In this document: positions 21,561 through 34,000 of the stretch, piece by piece
Layout: every line of letters begins with the position of its first letter
Position numbering within the stretch: the first letter of the stretch is position 1
DNA from: Paratinospora sagittata
Lineage: Eukaryota; Streptophyta; Magnoliopsida; Ranunculales; Menispermaceae
DNA: 64,000 nucleotides
Reading direction: 5' to 3'
NCBI GenBank assembly: GCA_035771175.1
Contig: JAYMFD010003854.1
Coordinates: 1 to 64,000 of the forward strand
Program-made: the position numbers and the translations under genes
The notes under the pieces: generated by a model
What the model saw: only the letters and a program-made list of their open reading frames with translations
Told to the model about the DNA's origin: nothing
Database searches by the model: none

Positions 21561-24500
21561 CCAAATTTTCAGAGAGCTCAGGGATTTGTGCAGCAGTCCA
21601 GTTCCAGAGAGACAGCGAAGGCAGCTACTGAGCCAGACCCAACAGCATCCAGGACTTTGGTGGAAGGTACTCTTATTATTTGTGGTACTTCTATGCATGT
21701 ATTATTTGATGCTGGTTCTACATTATCATTCATATCTGGACGTATGGTAGATAGTTTGCATTTGACTCCCATTAGGGCTAGTACATGGTTAGTGGTGAGT
21801 ACTGTAGCTGGGGAAAGGATCTACCCAAACATGATCTGTAGCCAGTGTGTGGTTCAGATTGGTGATGTTGAGATGCCTATTGACTTTCGAGTCCTAGAGT
21901 TTTTAGAGTTTGATGCAATTCTAGGAATGGATTGGCTCACGATATATCATGCAGTTGTCGACTGTTTCGCAAAGAGAATCATTTTTCAAATCCCCGGACA
22001 CCCAGTGTTTACACTACAGGGTAAAGCTTCAGACCAGACAGTCACGAGGGGTAGATTTGTGACTGATGGAGATAGGGAGATTTTGGCTGGATTAGTGCCT
22101 GATGAGGAAGAGACTAGTGAGGTGATACTTGAGGATATTGCCATTGTTAGGGACTTTCAAGATGTGTTCCCTGCGGATCTTACAGGATTACCACCGAAGC
22201 GAGAGATCGATTTCATTATTGAACTAGTCCCTGGCACGAAGCCTATCTCCATGGCACCATATAGAATGGCGCCAGCCGAGTTGAAAGAGTTGCAGAAACA
22301 GCTTGAGGAGTTATTGGCTAAAGGCTTTATTTGCCCGAGTGTGTCACCCTGGGGAGCTCCAGTTCTTTTTGTGAAAAAGAAAGATGGGAGCTTGCGGTTA
22401 TGCATCGACTATCGCCAATTGAACAGGGTGACCATCAAGAACAAATATCCTCTCCCAAGGATTGATGACTTGTTTGATCAGTTGAGGGGAGCGAAGTATT
22501 TTTCGAAGATTGATTTGCGCTCCGGGTATCATCAGTTGAGGATCAGGGAGGAAGATGTGCCTAAGACGGCATTCAGAACCCGCTATGGACATTATGAGTT
22601 CCTTGTGATGCCATTTGGTGTGACTAATGCACCGGCGATGTTCATGGACCTGATGCAGAGGGTCTTTAGGCAGTATCTGGATAAGTTTGTCATCGTCTTC
22701 ATTGATGACATATTGGTGTATTCCAAGACTCAAGCTGAGCATGAAGAACACCTTAGAGTGACCTTGCAAACTCTGAGAGAGCATAGGCTATATGCAAAGC
22801 TGAGCAAGTGCGAGTTTTGGATCACCGAAGTGAAGTTCTTAGGTCATGTGGTGAGTTCTGAGGGGATTTCAGTTGATCCGTCTAAGGTTGAAGCCATTAT
22901 CAGTTGGCCTAGGCCTACCACAGTGACCGAGATCAGAAGCTTTCTTGGGTTAGCTGGTTACTATAGGAGATTCGTTCAGGGATTCTCCAAGATAGCTAAG
23001 CCTATGACTAGGCTCACCCAGAAAGACGTGTCCTTTGTATGGACCGAGGAGTGTGAGAATGCCTTTTTAGAGTTGAAGAAAAGATTGACATCTACGCCAG
23101 AGCCTGATCAAGAGTTAATTATCTATACTGATGCCTCTCGTATCGGCTTGGGTTGCGTGTTGATGCAGAAGGATAGGGTCATTGCTTATGCATCGAGGCA
23201 GTTGAAGGTGCATGAAAAAAACTACCCTGTTCATGACTTAGAACTGGCCGCAGTGGTTTTTGCTTTGAAGATTTGGAGGCATTATCTCTACGGTGAGAGA
23301 TTCACTTTGTATTCTGACCATAAGAGCCTCAAGTACTTGTTCTCTCAGAAGGAATTGAACATGAGGCAGAGAAGGTGGTTAGAGCTCCTCAAAGACTATG
23401 ATTTTACATTGGAATACCACCCAGGTAAAGCCAATGTAGTGGCTGATGCGTTGAGCAGGAAGCGGGTAGAGACAGTTATGGTAGCACGCCAGATGTCTCA
23501 TGAGTGGAGACTACTTGAGGGGGCTACGATTATGAGTTTATGTGCTACCCCTTCAGATCAGATTGTGATATGTGCTCAGATGAGAGCTCAGCCTACACAA
23601 GTCCAGGAGGTAATTGACCAACAGAGACTTGACGTTGATTATGGGATATACAAGTCTTGGGCTCAGAGCAGTGATTTTACTGATTGGCACTTGTCATCTG
23701 ATGGTGCCTTGAGATTTAGGGGACGTTTATGGGTTCCCGCAGATCCACGACTTAGACAGAGTGTTCTCCAAGAGGCTCACAGATCTCATTATGCTATTCA
23801 TCCTGGCGGAACCAAGATGTATCATGATATGAAAAGAATGTATTGGTGGCCCGACATGAAGAGAGAAATAGCTCAGTTCATTCAGAGGTGTGAGATCTGT
23901 CAAAGAGTCAAAGCTGAGCATCAGAGGCCTGGAGGGCAGATGCAACCGCTTGCCATTCCTGAGTGGAAATGGGAGCATGTCACTATGGACTTTGTTGTGG
24001 GATTACCCAACACCCCGAGGAGACATAATGTTGTTTGGGTTATTATTGATCGCTTGACCAAGTCCGCTCACTTTCTACCGGTGAACACTAGGGATTCTAT
24101 GGACAAGCTGAGCAGACTCTATATGCGGGAGATAGTCAAATTACATGGAGTGCCTGTTTCGATTGTGTCAGATAGGGATCCGAGGTTTACATCGGTATTC
24201 TGGCAGGGGTTGCAGAGGCAGCTCGGCACTAGACTAGATCTCAGTACCGCTTTTCACCCCCAGACGGATGGCCAGTCTGAGAGGTTGATATCGATTTTAG
24301 AGGATATGCTTCGAGCTTGTGTCCTTGAGTCCAGTGGTAACTGGGAGGAGTACATACATTTGTGTGAGTTCGCGTACAACAATAGCTATCAGTCCAGTAT
24401 TGGCATGGCTCCTTTTGAGGCATTGTATGGTCGACCCTGTAGATCTCCGATCTGTTGGACGGAGGTAGGGGATGTTGCGATGATGGGACCAGAGTTTGTA

Positions 24501-25037
24501 CAAGAACACACAGAGAATATTAAGAGGATCAAGCATAATATGAAAGTAGCCCAAGACAGGCAGAAGAGTTACACTGATGCCAAGCGGAAGACCGTAGAGT
24601 TCGAGGTGGGTGACCAAGTTTTATTGAAGGTCTCACCTCAGAAGGGCCAAACTAGATTTGGGATAAAAGGCAAGCTCGCTCCGAGATTTATTGGGTCGTT
24701 CGAGGTTTTAGAACGAATTGGCCCCGTCGCTTACCGATTAGCCTTGCCACCTCAGTTAGCAGCAGTCCACAATGTCTTTCACGTGTCAATGCTGAGAGTA
24801 TACAATAGTGATTTTGATCACGTCTTGGACTGGAGGAACATTGAACTGAGGCAGGATGGGACTTATGATGAGGAACCTATTCAGATACTTGACCGGAAGG
24901 TCCAGAGGTTACGTAACCGTGAGATTCCGATGGTTAAGGTGAGATGGCAGTTCCATGGCGAGGAACAGGTTACTTGGGAGCGTGAGGACTACATGATGGA
25001 GCACTTTGCCGAGTTCATGGGCTTAGGTAATTCTTAA
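21471..25037 (+). CDS. pol: pol polyprotein (protease, RT, RNase H, integrase, chromodomain)
   Basis: An uninterrupted 1188-codon frame; it is open back to 21330 and its first codon here is GTG, so it has no start of its own and would be made as part of Gag-Pol. Numbering from 21471: zinc knuckle of gag 17-30; aspartic protease with DAG at 80-82 (relatives usually have DSG or DTG) and ILGMDWL at 150-156; reverse transcriptase with catalytic Asp 348 and FIDD at 410-413; RNase H with Asp554, Glu591, Asp616 and Asp659; integrase with His770, His777, Cys807, Cys810 and the D,D-35-E triad Asp840, Asp901, Glu937; a GPF/GPY-like module near 1075-1112; chromodomain about 1132-1183. Every catalytic residue I checked is present. 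Between the RT connection and RNase H the segment [14 protein letters not shown] looks about five residues shorter than in relatives, an in-frame loss. Stop TAA at 25035. Gag-less enzymes could act only on particles supplied by other copies. Confidence 0.95.
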   Translation: MRTSQTGSFAPRAPFLCFHCGQAGHRKLECPNFQRAQGFVQQSSSRETAKAATEPDPTASRTLVEGTLIICGTSMHVLFDAGSTLSFISGRMVDSLHLTPIRASTWLVVSTVAGERIYPNMICSQCVVQIGDVEMPIDFRVLEFLEFDAILGMDWLTIYHAVVDCFAKRIIFQIPGHPVFTLQGKASDQTVTRGRFVTDGDREILAGLVPDEEETSEVILEDIAIVRDFQDVFPADLTGLPPKREIDFIIELVPGTKPISMAPYRMAPAELKELQKQLEELLAKGFICPSVSPWGAPVLFVKKKDGSLRLCIDYRQLNRVTIKNKYPLPRIDDLFDQLRGAKYFSKIDLRSGYHQLRIREEDVPKTAFRTRYGHYEFLVMPFGVTNAPAMFMDLMQRVFRQYLDKFVIVFIDDILVYSKTQAEHEEHLRVTLQTLREHRLYAKLSKCEFWITEVKFLGHVVSSEGISVDPSKVEAIISWPRPTTVTEIRSFLGLAGYYRRFVQGFSKIAKPMTRLTQKDVSFVWTEECENAFLELKKRLTSTPEPDQELIIYTDASRIGLGCVLMQKDRVIAYASRQLKVHEKNYPVHDLELAAVVFALKIWRHYLYGERFTLYSDHKSLKYLFSQKELNMRQRRWLELLKDYDFTLEYHPGKANVVADALSRKRVETVMVARQMSHEWRLLEGATIMSLCATPSDQIVICAQMRAQPTQVQEVIDQQRLDVDYGIYKSWAQSSDFTDWHLSSDGALRFRGRLWVPADPRLRQSVLQEAHRSHYAIHPGGTKMYHDMKRMYWWPDMKREIAQFIQRCEICQRVKAEHQRPGGQMQPLAIPEWKWEHVTMDFVVGLPNTPRRHNVVWVIIDRLTKSAHFLPVNTRDSMDKLSRLYMREIVKLHGVPVSIVSDRDPRFTSVFWQGLQRQLGTRLDLSTAFHPQTDGQSERLISILEDMLRACVLESSGNWEEYIHLCEFAYNNSYQSSIGMAPFEALYGRPCRSPICWTEVGDVAMMGPEFVQEHTENIKRIKHNMKVAQDRQKSYTDAKRKTVEFEVGDQVLLKVSPQKGQTRFGIKGKLAPRFIGSFEVLERIGPVAYRLALPPQLAAVHNVFHVSMLRVYNSDFDHVLDWRNIELRQDGTYDEEPIQILDRKVQRLRNREIPMVKVRWQFHGEEQVTWEREDYMMEHFAEFMGLGNS
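24864..25019 (+). other. C-terminal chromodomain of the integrase
   Basis: Residues about 1132-1183 of the pol frame read [12 protein letters not shown], then [14 protein letters not shown], and [10 protein letters not shown], the layout of the Tekay/Del chromodomain (a basic RILDR-like start, a VKVxW strand, then a TWE helix start). In chromoviruses this domain is thought to guide integration toward particular histone marks. It is consistent with insertion into heterochromatic satellite, although Tekay elements are not known for centromere specificity as CRM elements are. Confidence 0.85.
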
Positions 25038-25043
25038 CCTTAA

Positions 25044-25061
25044 AACTTCGAGGACGAAGTT
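25044..25061 (+). other. Perfect hairpin between pol and the 3' LTR
   Basis: AACTTCG (25044-25050) pairs perfectly with CGAAGTT (25055-25061) around the 4-nt loop AGGA. It lies seven bases after the pol stop. From memory, a TCGAGGACGA core at this place is shared by many plant gypsy elements of this clade. Its role is unknown to me; it may aid plus-strand priming or RNA 3'-end function. Confidence 0.75.
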
Positions 25062-25067
25062 CATTCT

Positions 25068-25080
25068 AAGGTGGGTGTGA
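25068..25080 (+). promoter_or_regulatory. Polypurine tract before the 3' LTR
   Basis: AAGGTGGGTGTGA directly abuts the TGTGACG start of the 3' LTR, the position where plus-strand synthesis is primed. It is interrupted by three T residues, so it is weaker than the near-uniform purine runs usual in the clade. Confidence 0.7.
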
Positions 25081-28000
25081 TGTGACGCCCCGAAAATTAT
25101 TTCATCTAGCCCATAACCCAATTGTATTTTGCCCAAACTCTATGTGTTGCCTTGATATGTTTGGTGTTTGTTTGATGATTGTTTAATGTTTGTATAGTTA
25201 ATGCTTGATAATGTATATAAATATATGTATCATAAATTGTATATGAGTCATGTTAAATTAAAGTTTAATGCATATGTTATTATTTATGCATGGGCTCATT
25301 AAACCATGAATTGATATGGGTTAGGATTGATGGAATAAAAGGATAAATGAAATTGAAGATTTGGTGTATTAAATGGATTGGACATTTAAAATACATGTGG
25401 TTGGTATGGGTAGTATGAGACCAACACATGTGAAGGTTGGTGCATGAAAGTGGACAAGTGTCCAATGCCCACTTGTCTTCTTCAAGGAAGTGCTAGAATG
25501 AGTGGAGGGAACCAAGGAGAGGAAAACAAGGAGAGAATCAAGGAGAGAATCAAGGAGGGAATCAAGGAAGTGCTAGAAAGAGGTGAGTGGAGAGAAAAGA
25601 AAGAAGAAGAGAAAGAAAAGAAGAGAAAGGAAAGAAGAAGAGAAAGAAGGAGAGAGTTGCAGGAGTAAGAACCCTGCGAGATTTTCATCAAAGAAGTGGA
25701 TCTTTGGAATTTACGGTCAGATTGAGCTCAAATTTTGTCAGCACGTTCGTAGCTTATGGTTCTTCATTCTGGTCGGTGGAGATCTTGATCAGAGGTTTCT
25801 TCTGAGAGATCTAACCTCTCAAACAAAGCTGGCCGGAAAGTCTGGATTTCTCGCACTGTTTCGCTCAAACTTATAGATCTCCTAAATCTACCGTTAGATG
25901 GTTATCAAATTTGGGTATGTAGTTTATAACTGATATTTATACATTCTGAACGGTGGAGATCGTAATTAGAGCTTGTGCTAAGAGATATAACCTCTGAAAC
26001 AAAGCTGGTCGGAATTTCTAGGTTTCTCGTTCCGTTTCGGTAAAACTTGTAGATCTCCTCAACGTACCGTTGGATGGATATCAAATTTGAGTATGTAGTT
26101 TACAACAGATATTTCTGTATTCTGAACGGTGAAAATATTTATACGTTAATTATTTTGTGTGATATAGCCATCTGAGTTTGGGTATTTGCAGCAGGAAAGG
26201 AGAAACTGTCTGATTAGACACTTGCTCATCAAAGATACATATCTTTTCGGTCCACCGTTGGATTGGGCTGATATTTGGACAGAAGGTTTGTTTCTTCACA
26301 TACTTCAATCTGTACGGTTGATTTTGTGATTACGTATTTCTGTTGGTAGATTGATACATCTGAACAGAATAATACATGTGAAGAATTGGTAGGGTTGTTT
26401 GTATTAGACCTACATTTAGAATATGAACTTAGACCTTTCCAAATAGCTTGCATGTCAACTATGTTGACCTAGTTGCCATTGTGGATGAACCCATGATGCA
26501 AAATCAGTGATATACATGGCTGAACATGGCGACCTAGTGTAAATCGACAATATGGCCTAAGTATGGAAAATTTCATATTTTAGGGCTTTTGATGCTTTTG
26601 GCTTAGAATCATTGAATTGATGCAACTTATGTTTAATTAAGCATGATTAGGGTTGATTATGCTACTGATTTGGTGGTTGTGACCATATCATGGGTTAGGC
26701 CTACTTGTGATCAAGTGACCCAAATTTGGACATGTTTATGCCTAAGGAATTGAAAATCAGTATTTTTGATTAATAGAATGGTTTATGAATGAGAACTATG
26801 CATTAGAGGCCTAAGTCATGTGATTTGAGTTGAATGATGGGATTAAATGGGATTTAGGCCTATTAATTATATGTGAGCTGATTTAGGGTTGATTTGTAAT
26901 GTCTATGTAATTGAGCATAGAAATTGATGTATGGTAGGATATTGATGTATGTTTCAGGATCTTGATTGGGTTGATTCGGTTTGGTGGTCGTGTGTGATTA
27001 AATACTCTCGCGAGGCTTGGTTGTGAGTAGACTTCACTTATGATTATATCATTTATGTCATCATATCACTTATATATATTGTATGTTGAAAGCATGAATG
27101 TGTTCTAATGTTTTGAATGATGCATTGATTTGAGAAAACCTTATGACTTTGGTTGGACCCATCTATCTGGCTAATAGGGGGACTTAACCTTGTTATAAGA
27201 GGGTTTTAAGAAAGGAAATGATTGGGATCAACGGCACGGTGAAATAGACGTGTACTAGTAACCCAAATGAAAATGATTGGGATCAACGGCACGGTGAAAT
27301 AGACGTGTACTAGTAACCCAAATAAACATGATTGGGATCAACGGCACGGTGAAATAGACGTGTACTAGTAACCCAAGGCATGTGGAATGTGGATTCAAAT
27401 TGATAAGCTTTTACTTGCATCGAACTTATTATAAATGCTTGATATCTATATGTTATGAGCTTTTAATCATGCTACACATTGACATGCATACATGGTTTTT
27501 ATTGATGAGTATTGATAGCATATTTGAATTCTATTCATTGGGCATCGTTGGCTCACCCTCATTTTCCTCTTTCAGGTCCTTTTGTCCCGAATAAGGGCAA
27601 AGGAGTAGTCATATCTTGAGGGCCTTGCCTGCGAGAGAATCCAAGGCCTCGATGTGAGTTGAGAGGCATTTTGATTGAATTGTGTTTTAAATTATGAAGT
27701 ACTATATTTTGGATTATGTAATTATAACACTTACCACATTGTAGTACGGGTGAGTTGGGACTTGTTAGATAGACTATGTGGGCATATGACGGTTTTATTT
27801 GTACCCACAATTTGGACTTTATGTGTATGTCAATTTTTAATGGACTGTAGGAATTATGATTTTATTTATGGTTCATTTTTATGGATTATCTCGTCTTTGA
27901 TGATTAATACAGTGGGTAGTTTTGTTTAGTACCTTTTGATATTATGTCGTTGTTTGAGATAAGGCTCGTAGGGTCTCAACCACCTCACGGGAGTTGAGGA

Positions 28001-28092
28001 GTGGTCGGAGATGCCTACGCCGGGCGTCCCGCCCCGGCATTCCGCATGCCATTCCCTGTGGGGTTGGTGGTCCGGGGCGCGGGGTCGCCACA
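25081..28092 (+). repeat. 3' long terminal repeat (3012 bp)
   Basis: Same length as the 5' LTR with eight substitutions and no indels by eye. It carries the same internal landmarks shifted by 7390: TATA-like 25214-25223, purine run 25589-25656, 55-bp triplicate 27216-27376 and GC-rich end 27956-28092. Three of the eight differences are G/A transitions and five are transversions. It ends CGCCACA before the ATTAA duplication. No gene is seen in it. Confidence 0.96.
27216..27376 (+). repeat. Three tandem copies of the 55-bp repeat in the 3' LTR
   Basis: Identical to 19826-19986 in the 5' LTR; units begin at 27221, 27276 and 27331. The repeat number (three) is the same in both LTRs, as expected because both are copied from one template at insertion. 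Confidence 0.93.
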
Positions 28093-28097
28093 ATTAA
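28093..28097. repeat. 5-bp target-site duplication, right copy (ATTAA)
   Basis: Matches 17686-17690 exactly and opens the resumed satellite monomer (ATTAAATCTCAAATTTTGG). Confidence 0.95.
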
Positions 28098-31000
28098 ATC
28101 TCAAATTTTGGTTTAAATGAACTAAATATACTTAGAAAAAGTGTTCGAGGTAATCGCGACCAATCCACCGGATTGCTTTCTCCACCCACTCCTTGACCGA
28201 GTCCCAATATCCTCAAGCAACCCCAGAATAGATTGAACTCCGTTTCAATATCCCGATGAATTTTTGACCATTAAATCTCAAATTTTGGTTTAAATGAACT
28301 AAATTTACTTAGAAAATGTGTTTGAAGCAATCGCGACCAATCCACCGGATTGATTTCTCCGCCTACTCTTTGAGCAATTCCCAGTATCCTTCTATGAACC
28401 CTCGGAATATATGGAACTCTGTTTCAATATCCCGATGAATTTTTTACCCCTAAATCTCAAATTATGCTTTTAATGAACTAAATTAACTTAAAAAATTTGT
28501 TTGAGGCAATCACGACAAATCCACCGGATTGCTTTCTCCACCTACTCTTTTAGCGAGTCCCAATATCCTTCTAGCAACCCCCCAGAATAGATGGAACTCC
28601 GTTCCAATATCCTGATGAATTTTTGACCCCTAAATCTCAAATTTTTTGTTTAAATGAACTAAATTTACTTAGAAAATGTGTTTGAGGCAATCGTTACCAA
28701 TCAACTAGATTGCTTTCTCCACCAACTCTTTGAGCGAGTCCCAATATCCTTCTATGAACCCCCGGAATAGATGGAACTCCGTTGCAATATCACGATGAAT
28801 TTTTGACCATTAAATCTCAAATTTTGGTTCAAATGAACTAAATATACTTAGAAAAAGTGTTCGAGGCAATCGCGACCAATCCAACGGATTGCTTTCTCCA
28901 TCCACTCCTTTACCGAGTCCCAATATCCTCAACCAACCCCCAGAATAGATGGAACTCCGTTTCAATATCCCGAGAATTTTTTACCATTAAATCTCAAATT
29001 TTGGTTTAAATGAACTAAATTTACTTAGAAAATGTGTTTGAAGCAATCGCGACCAATCCACCGGATTGATTTCTCCGCCTACTCTTTGAGCGATTCCCAA
29101 TATCCTTCTATGAACCCTCGGAATAGATGGAACTCTGTTTCAATATCCCGATGAATTTTTACCCCTAAATCTCAAATTTTGCTTTCAATGAACTAAATTA
29201 ACTTAAAAAATTTGTTTGAGGCAATCGCGACAAATCCACCGGATTGCTTTCTCCACCTACTCTTTTAGCGAGTCCCAATATACTTCTAGCAACCCCCCAG
29301 AATAGATGGAACTCCGTTCCAATATCCCGATGAATTTTTGACCCCTAAATCTCAAATTTTTTGTTTAAATGAACTAAATTTACTTAGAAAATGTGTTTGA
29401 GGCAATCGCTACCAATCCACTAGATTGCTTTCTCCACCAACTCTTTGAGCGAGGCCCAATATCCTTCTATGAACCCCCGGAATAGATGGAACTCCGTTCC
29501 AATATCCCGATGAATTTTTGACCATTAAATCTCAAATCTTGGTTTAAATGAACTAAATTTACTTAGAAAATGTGTTTGAAGCAATCGCGACCAATCCACC
29601 GGATTGCTTTCTCCACCAACTCTTTCATCGAGTCCCAATATCCTTCTATGAACCCTCGGAATAGATGGAACTCTGTTTCAATATCCCGATGAATTTTTTA
29701 CCCCTAAATCTCAAATTTTGCTTTCAATGAACTAAATTAACTTAAAAAATTTGTGTGAGGCAATCGCGACAAATCCACCGGATTGCTTTCTCCACCTACT
29801 CTTTTAGCGAGTCCCAATATCCTTCTAGCAACATCCCAGAATAGATGGAACTCCGTTCTAATATCCCGGTGAATTTTTGACCCCTAAATCTCAAATTTTT
29901 TGTTTAAATGAACTAAATTTACTTAGAAAATGTGTTTGAGGGAATCGCTACCAATCCACTAGATTGCTTTATCCACCAACTCTTTGAGCGAGTCCCAATA
30001 TCCTTCTATGAACCCCCGGAATAGATGGAACTCCGTTCCAATATCCCGATGAATTTTTGACCATTAAATCTCAAATCTTGGTTTAAATAAACAAAATTTA
30101 CTTAGAAAATGTGTTTGAGGCAATCGCAGCCAATCCACCAGATTGCTATCTCCACCAACTCTTTTAGCGAGTCTTAATATCCTTCTAGGAACCCCCGGAA
30201 TAGATGGAACTCCGTTCCAAAATCCCGGTGAATTTTTGACAACCAAATCTAAAATTTTGGTTTAAATGAACTAAATATACTTAGAAAAAGTGTTTGAGGC
30301 AATCGCGACCAATCCACCGGATTGCTTTCTCTACCAACTCCTTAAGCGAGTCCCAATATCCTTCAAGCAACCCCCAGAATAGATGGAACTCCGTTTCAAT
30401 ATCCCGATAAATTTTTGACCACTAAATCTCAAATTTTGGTTTAAATGAACTAAATATACTTAGAAAAAGTGTTCGAGGCAATCGCGACCAATCCACCGGA
30501 TTGCTTTCTCCACCCACTCCTTGACCGAGTCCCAATATCCTCAACCAACCCCCAGAATAGATGGAACTCCGTTTCAATATCCCGAGAATTTTTTACCATT
30601 AAATCTCAAATTTTGGTTTAAATGAACTAAATTTACTTAGAAAATGTGTTTGAAGCAATCACGACCAATCCACCGGATTGCATTTTCCGCCTACTCTTTG
30701 AGCGAGTCCCAATATCCTTCTAGCAACCCCCCAAAATATATGGAACTCCGTTCCAATATCCCGATGAATTTTTGACCACTAAATCTCAAATTTTGGTTTA
30801 AATGAACTAAATTTACTTAGAAAATGTATTTGAGGCAATCGCGGCCAATCCACCAGATTACTATCTCCACCAACTCTTTTAGCGAGTCTTAATATCCTTC
30901 TAGGAACCCCCGGAATAGATGGAACTCCGTTCCAAAATCCCGGTGAATTTTTGACAACCAAATCTAAAATTTTGGTTTAAATGAACTAAATATACTTAGA

Positions 31001-34000
31001 AAAAGTGTTTGAGGCAATCGCGACCAATCCACCGGATTGCTTTCTCTACCAACTCCTTAAGTGAGTCCCAATATCCTTCAAGCAAGCCCCAGAATAGATG
31101 GAACTCCGTTTCAATATCCCGATGAATTTTTGACCATTAAATCTCAAATTTTGGTTTAAATGAACTAAATATACTTAGAAAAAGTGTTCGAGGTAATCGC
31201 AACCAATCCACCGGATTGCTTTCTCCACCCACTCCTTAACCGAGTCCCAATATCCTCAAGCAACCGCCAGAATAGATGGAAATCCGTTTCAATATCCCGA
31301 TGAATTTTTGACCATTAAATCTCAAATTTTGGTTTAAATGAACTAAATTTACTTAAAAAATGTGTTTGAAGCAATCGCGACCAATCCACCGGATTGATTT
31401 CTCCGCCTACTCTTTGAGCGATTCCCAATATCCTTCTATGAACCCTCGGAATAGATGGAACTCTGTTTCAATATCCCGATGAATTTTTTACCCCTAAATC
31501 TCAAATTTTGCTTTCAATGAACTAAATTAACATAAAAAATTTGTTTGAGGCAATCGCGACAAATCCACCGGATTGCTTTCTCCACCTACTCTTTTAGCGA
31601 CTCCCAATATCCTTCTAGCAACCCCCCAGAATATATGGAACTCCGTTCCAATATCCCGATGAATTTTTGACCCCTAAATCTCAAATTTTTTGTTTAAATG
31701 AACTAAATTTACTTAGAAAATGTGTTTGAGGCAATCGCTACCAATCCACTAGATTGCTTTCTCCACCAACTCTTTGAGCGAGTCCCAATATCCTTCTATG
31801 AACCCCCGGAATAGATGGAACTCCGTTCCAATATCCCGATGAATTTTTGACCATTAAATCTCAAATTTTGGTTTAAATGAACTAAATATACTTAGAAAAA
31901 GTGTTCGAGGCAATCGCGACCAATCCACCGGATTGCTTTCTCGACCCACTCCTTGACCGAGTCCCAATATCCTCAACCAACCCCCAGAATAGATGGAACT
32001 CAGTTTCAATATCCCGAGAATTTTTTACCATTAAATCTCAAATTTTGGTTTAGATGAACTAAATTTACTTAGAAAATGTGTTTGAAGCAATCGCGACCAA
32101 TCCACCGGATTGATTTCTCCGCCTACTCTTTGAGCGATTCCCAATATCCTTCTATGAACCCTCGGAATAGATGGAACTCTGTTTCAATATCCCGATGAAT
32201 TTTTTACCCCTAAATCTCAAATTTTGCTTTCAATGAACTAAATTAACTTAAAAAATTTGTTTGAGGCAATCGCGACAAATCCACCGGATTGCTTTCTCCA
32301 CCTACTGTTTTAGCGAGTCCCAATATCCTTCTAGCAACCCCCCAGAATAGATGGAACTCCGTTCCAATATCCCGATGAATTTTTGACCCCTAAATCTCAA
32401 ATTTTTTGTTTAAATGAACTAAATTTACTTAGAAAATGTGTTTGAGGCAATCGCTACCAATCCACTAGATTGCTTTCTCCACCAACTCTTTGAGCGAGTC
32501 CCAATATCCTTCTATGAACCCCCAGAATAGATGGAACTCCGTTCCAATATCCCGATGAATTTTTGACCATTAAATCTCAAATCTTGGTTTAAATGAACTA
32601 AATTTACTTAGAAAATGTGTTTGAAGCAATCGCGACCAATCCACCGGATTTCTTTCTCCACCAACTCTTTGATCGAGTCCCAATATCCTTCTATGAACCC
32701 CCGAAATAGATGAAACTCCGTTCCAATATCCCGGTGAATTTTTTACCCCTAAATCTAAAATTTTGGTTTAAATGAACTAAATATACTTAGAAAAAGTAAT
32801 TGAGGCAATCGCGACCAATCCACCATATTGCTTTGTCCACCAACTCCTTGAGGGAGTCCCAATATCCTTCTAGCGACCCCCCAAAATAGATGGAACTCCG
32901 TTCCAATATCCCGATGAATTTTTGACCACTAAATCTCAAATTTTGGTTTAAATGAACTAAATTTACTTAGAAAATGTATTTGAGGCAATCGCGGCCAATC
33001 CACCAGATTGCTATCTCCACCAACTCTTTTAGCGAGTCTTAATATCCTTCTAGGAACCCCCGGAATAGATGGAACTCCGTTCCAATATCCCGGTGAATTT
33101 TTGACAACCAAATCTAAAATTTTGGTTTAAATGAACTAAATATACTTAGAAAAAGTGTTTGAGGCAATCGCGACCAATCCACCGGATTGCTTTCTCTACC
33201 AACTCCTTAAGCGAGTCCCAATATCCTTCAAGCAACCCCCAGAATAGATGGAACTCCGTTTCAATATCCCGATGAATTTTTGACCATTAAATCTCAAATT
33301 TTGGTTTAAATGAACTAAATATACTTAGAAAAAGTGTTCGAGGCAATCGCGACCAATCCACCGGATTGCTTTCTCCACCCACTCCTTGACCGAGTCCCAA
33401 TATCCTCAACCAACCCCCAGGATAGATGGAACTCCGTTTCAATATCCCGATGAATTTTTGACCATTAAATCTCAAATTTTGGTTTAAATGAACTAAATTT
33501 ACTTAGAAAATGTGTTTGAAGCAATCGCGACCAATCCACCGGATTGATTTCTTCGCCTACTCTTTGAGCGATTCCCAATATCCTTCTATGAACCCTCGGA
33601 ATAGATGGAACTCTGTTTCAATATCCCGATGAATTTTTTACCCCTAAATCTCAAATTTTGCTTTCAATGAACTAAATTAACTTAAAAAATTTGTTTGAGG
33701 CAATCGTGACAAATCCACCGGATTGCTTTCTCCACCTACTCTTTTAGCGAGTCCCAATATCCTTCTAGCAACCCCCCAGAATAGATGGAACTTCGTTCCA
33801 ATATCCCGATGAATTTTTGACCCCTAAATCTCAAATTTTTTGTTTAAATGAACTAAATTTACTTAGAAAATGTGTTTGAGGCAATCGTTACCAATCCACT
33901 AGATTGCTTTCTCCACCAACTCTTTGAGCGAGTCCCAATATCCTTCTTTGAACCCCTGGAATAGATGGAACTCCGTTCCAATATCCCGATGAATTTTTGA

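Larger units (their letters stand above)
17691..28092 (+). mobile_element. Full-length Ty3/gypsy LTR retrotransposon, Tekay/Del-type chromovirus, gag-defective
   Basis: A 10,402-bp element: 3012-bp 5' LTR, a 4378-bp internal region and a 3012-bp 3' LTR, flanked by ATTAA target-site duplications. The LTRs start TGTGACG and end CGCCACA (TG...CA). A primer-binding site matching initiator Met-tRNA follows the 5' LTR. The internal region holds a broken gag, an intact pol frame ordered PR-RT-RH-INT with a C-terminal chromodomain, a small hairpin and a purine-rich tract before the 3' LTR. Domain order and chromodomain put it in the chromovirus branch. The RILDR-like start of the chromodomain, the long LTRs and the TCGAGGACGA hairpin after pol fit the Tekay/Del clade from family knowledge. 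Eight substitutions separate the LTRs (about 0.27%), so insertion was recent. It lies inside satellite, 140 bp from the orientation switch. Confidence 0.96.

Noticed and set aside
22157..24617. Open frames antisense to pol
   Set aside because: They are shadows of the strong pol coding frame, which carries all recognisable motifs.
17691..28092. Intact autonomous element
   Set aside because: pol is open, but gag is interrupted by a deletion, a stop and frame changes.
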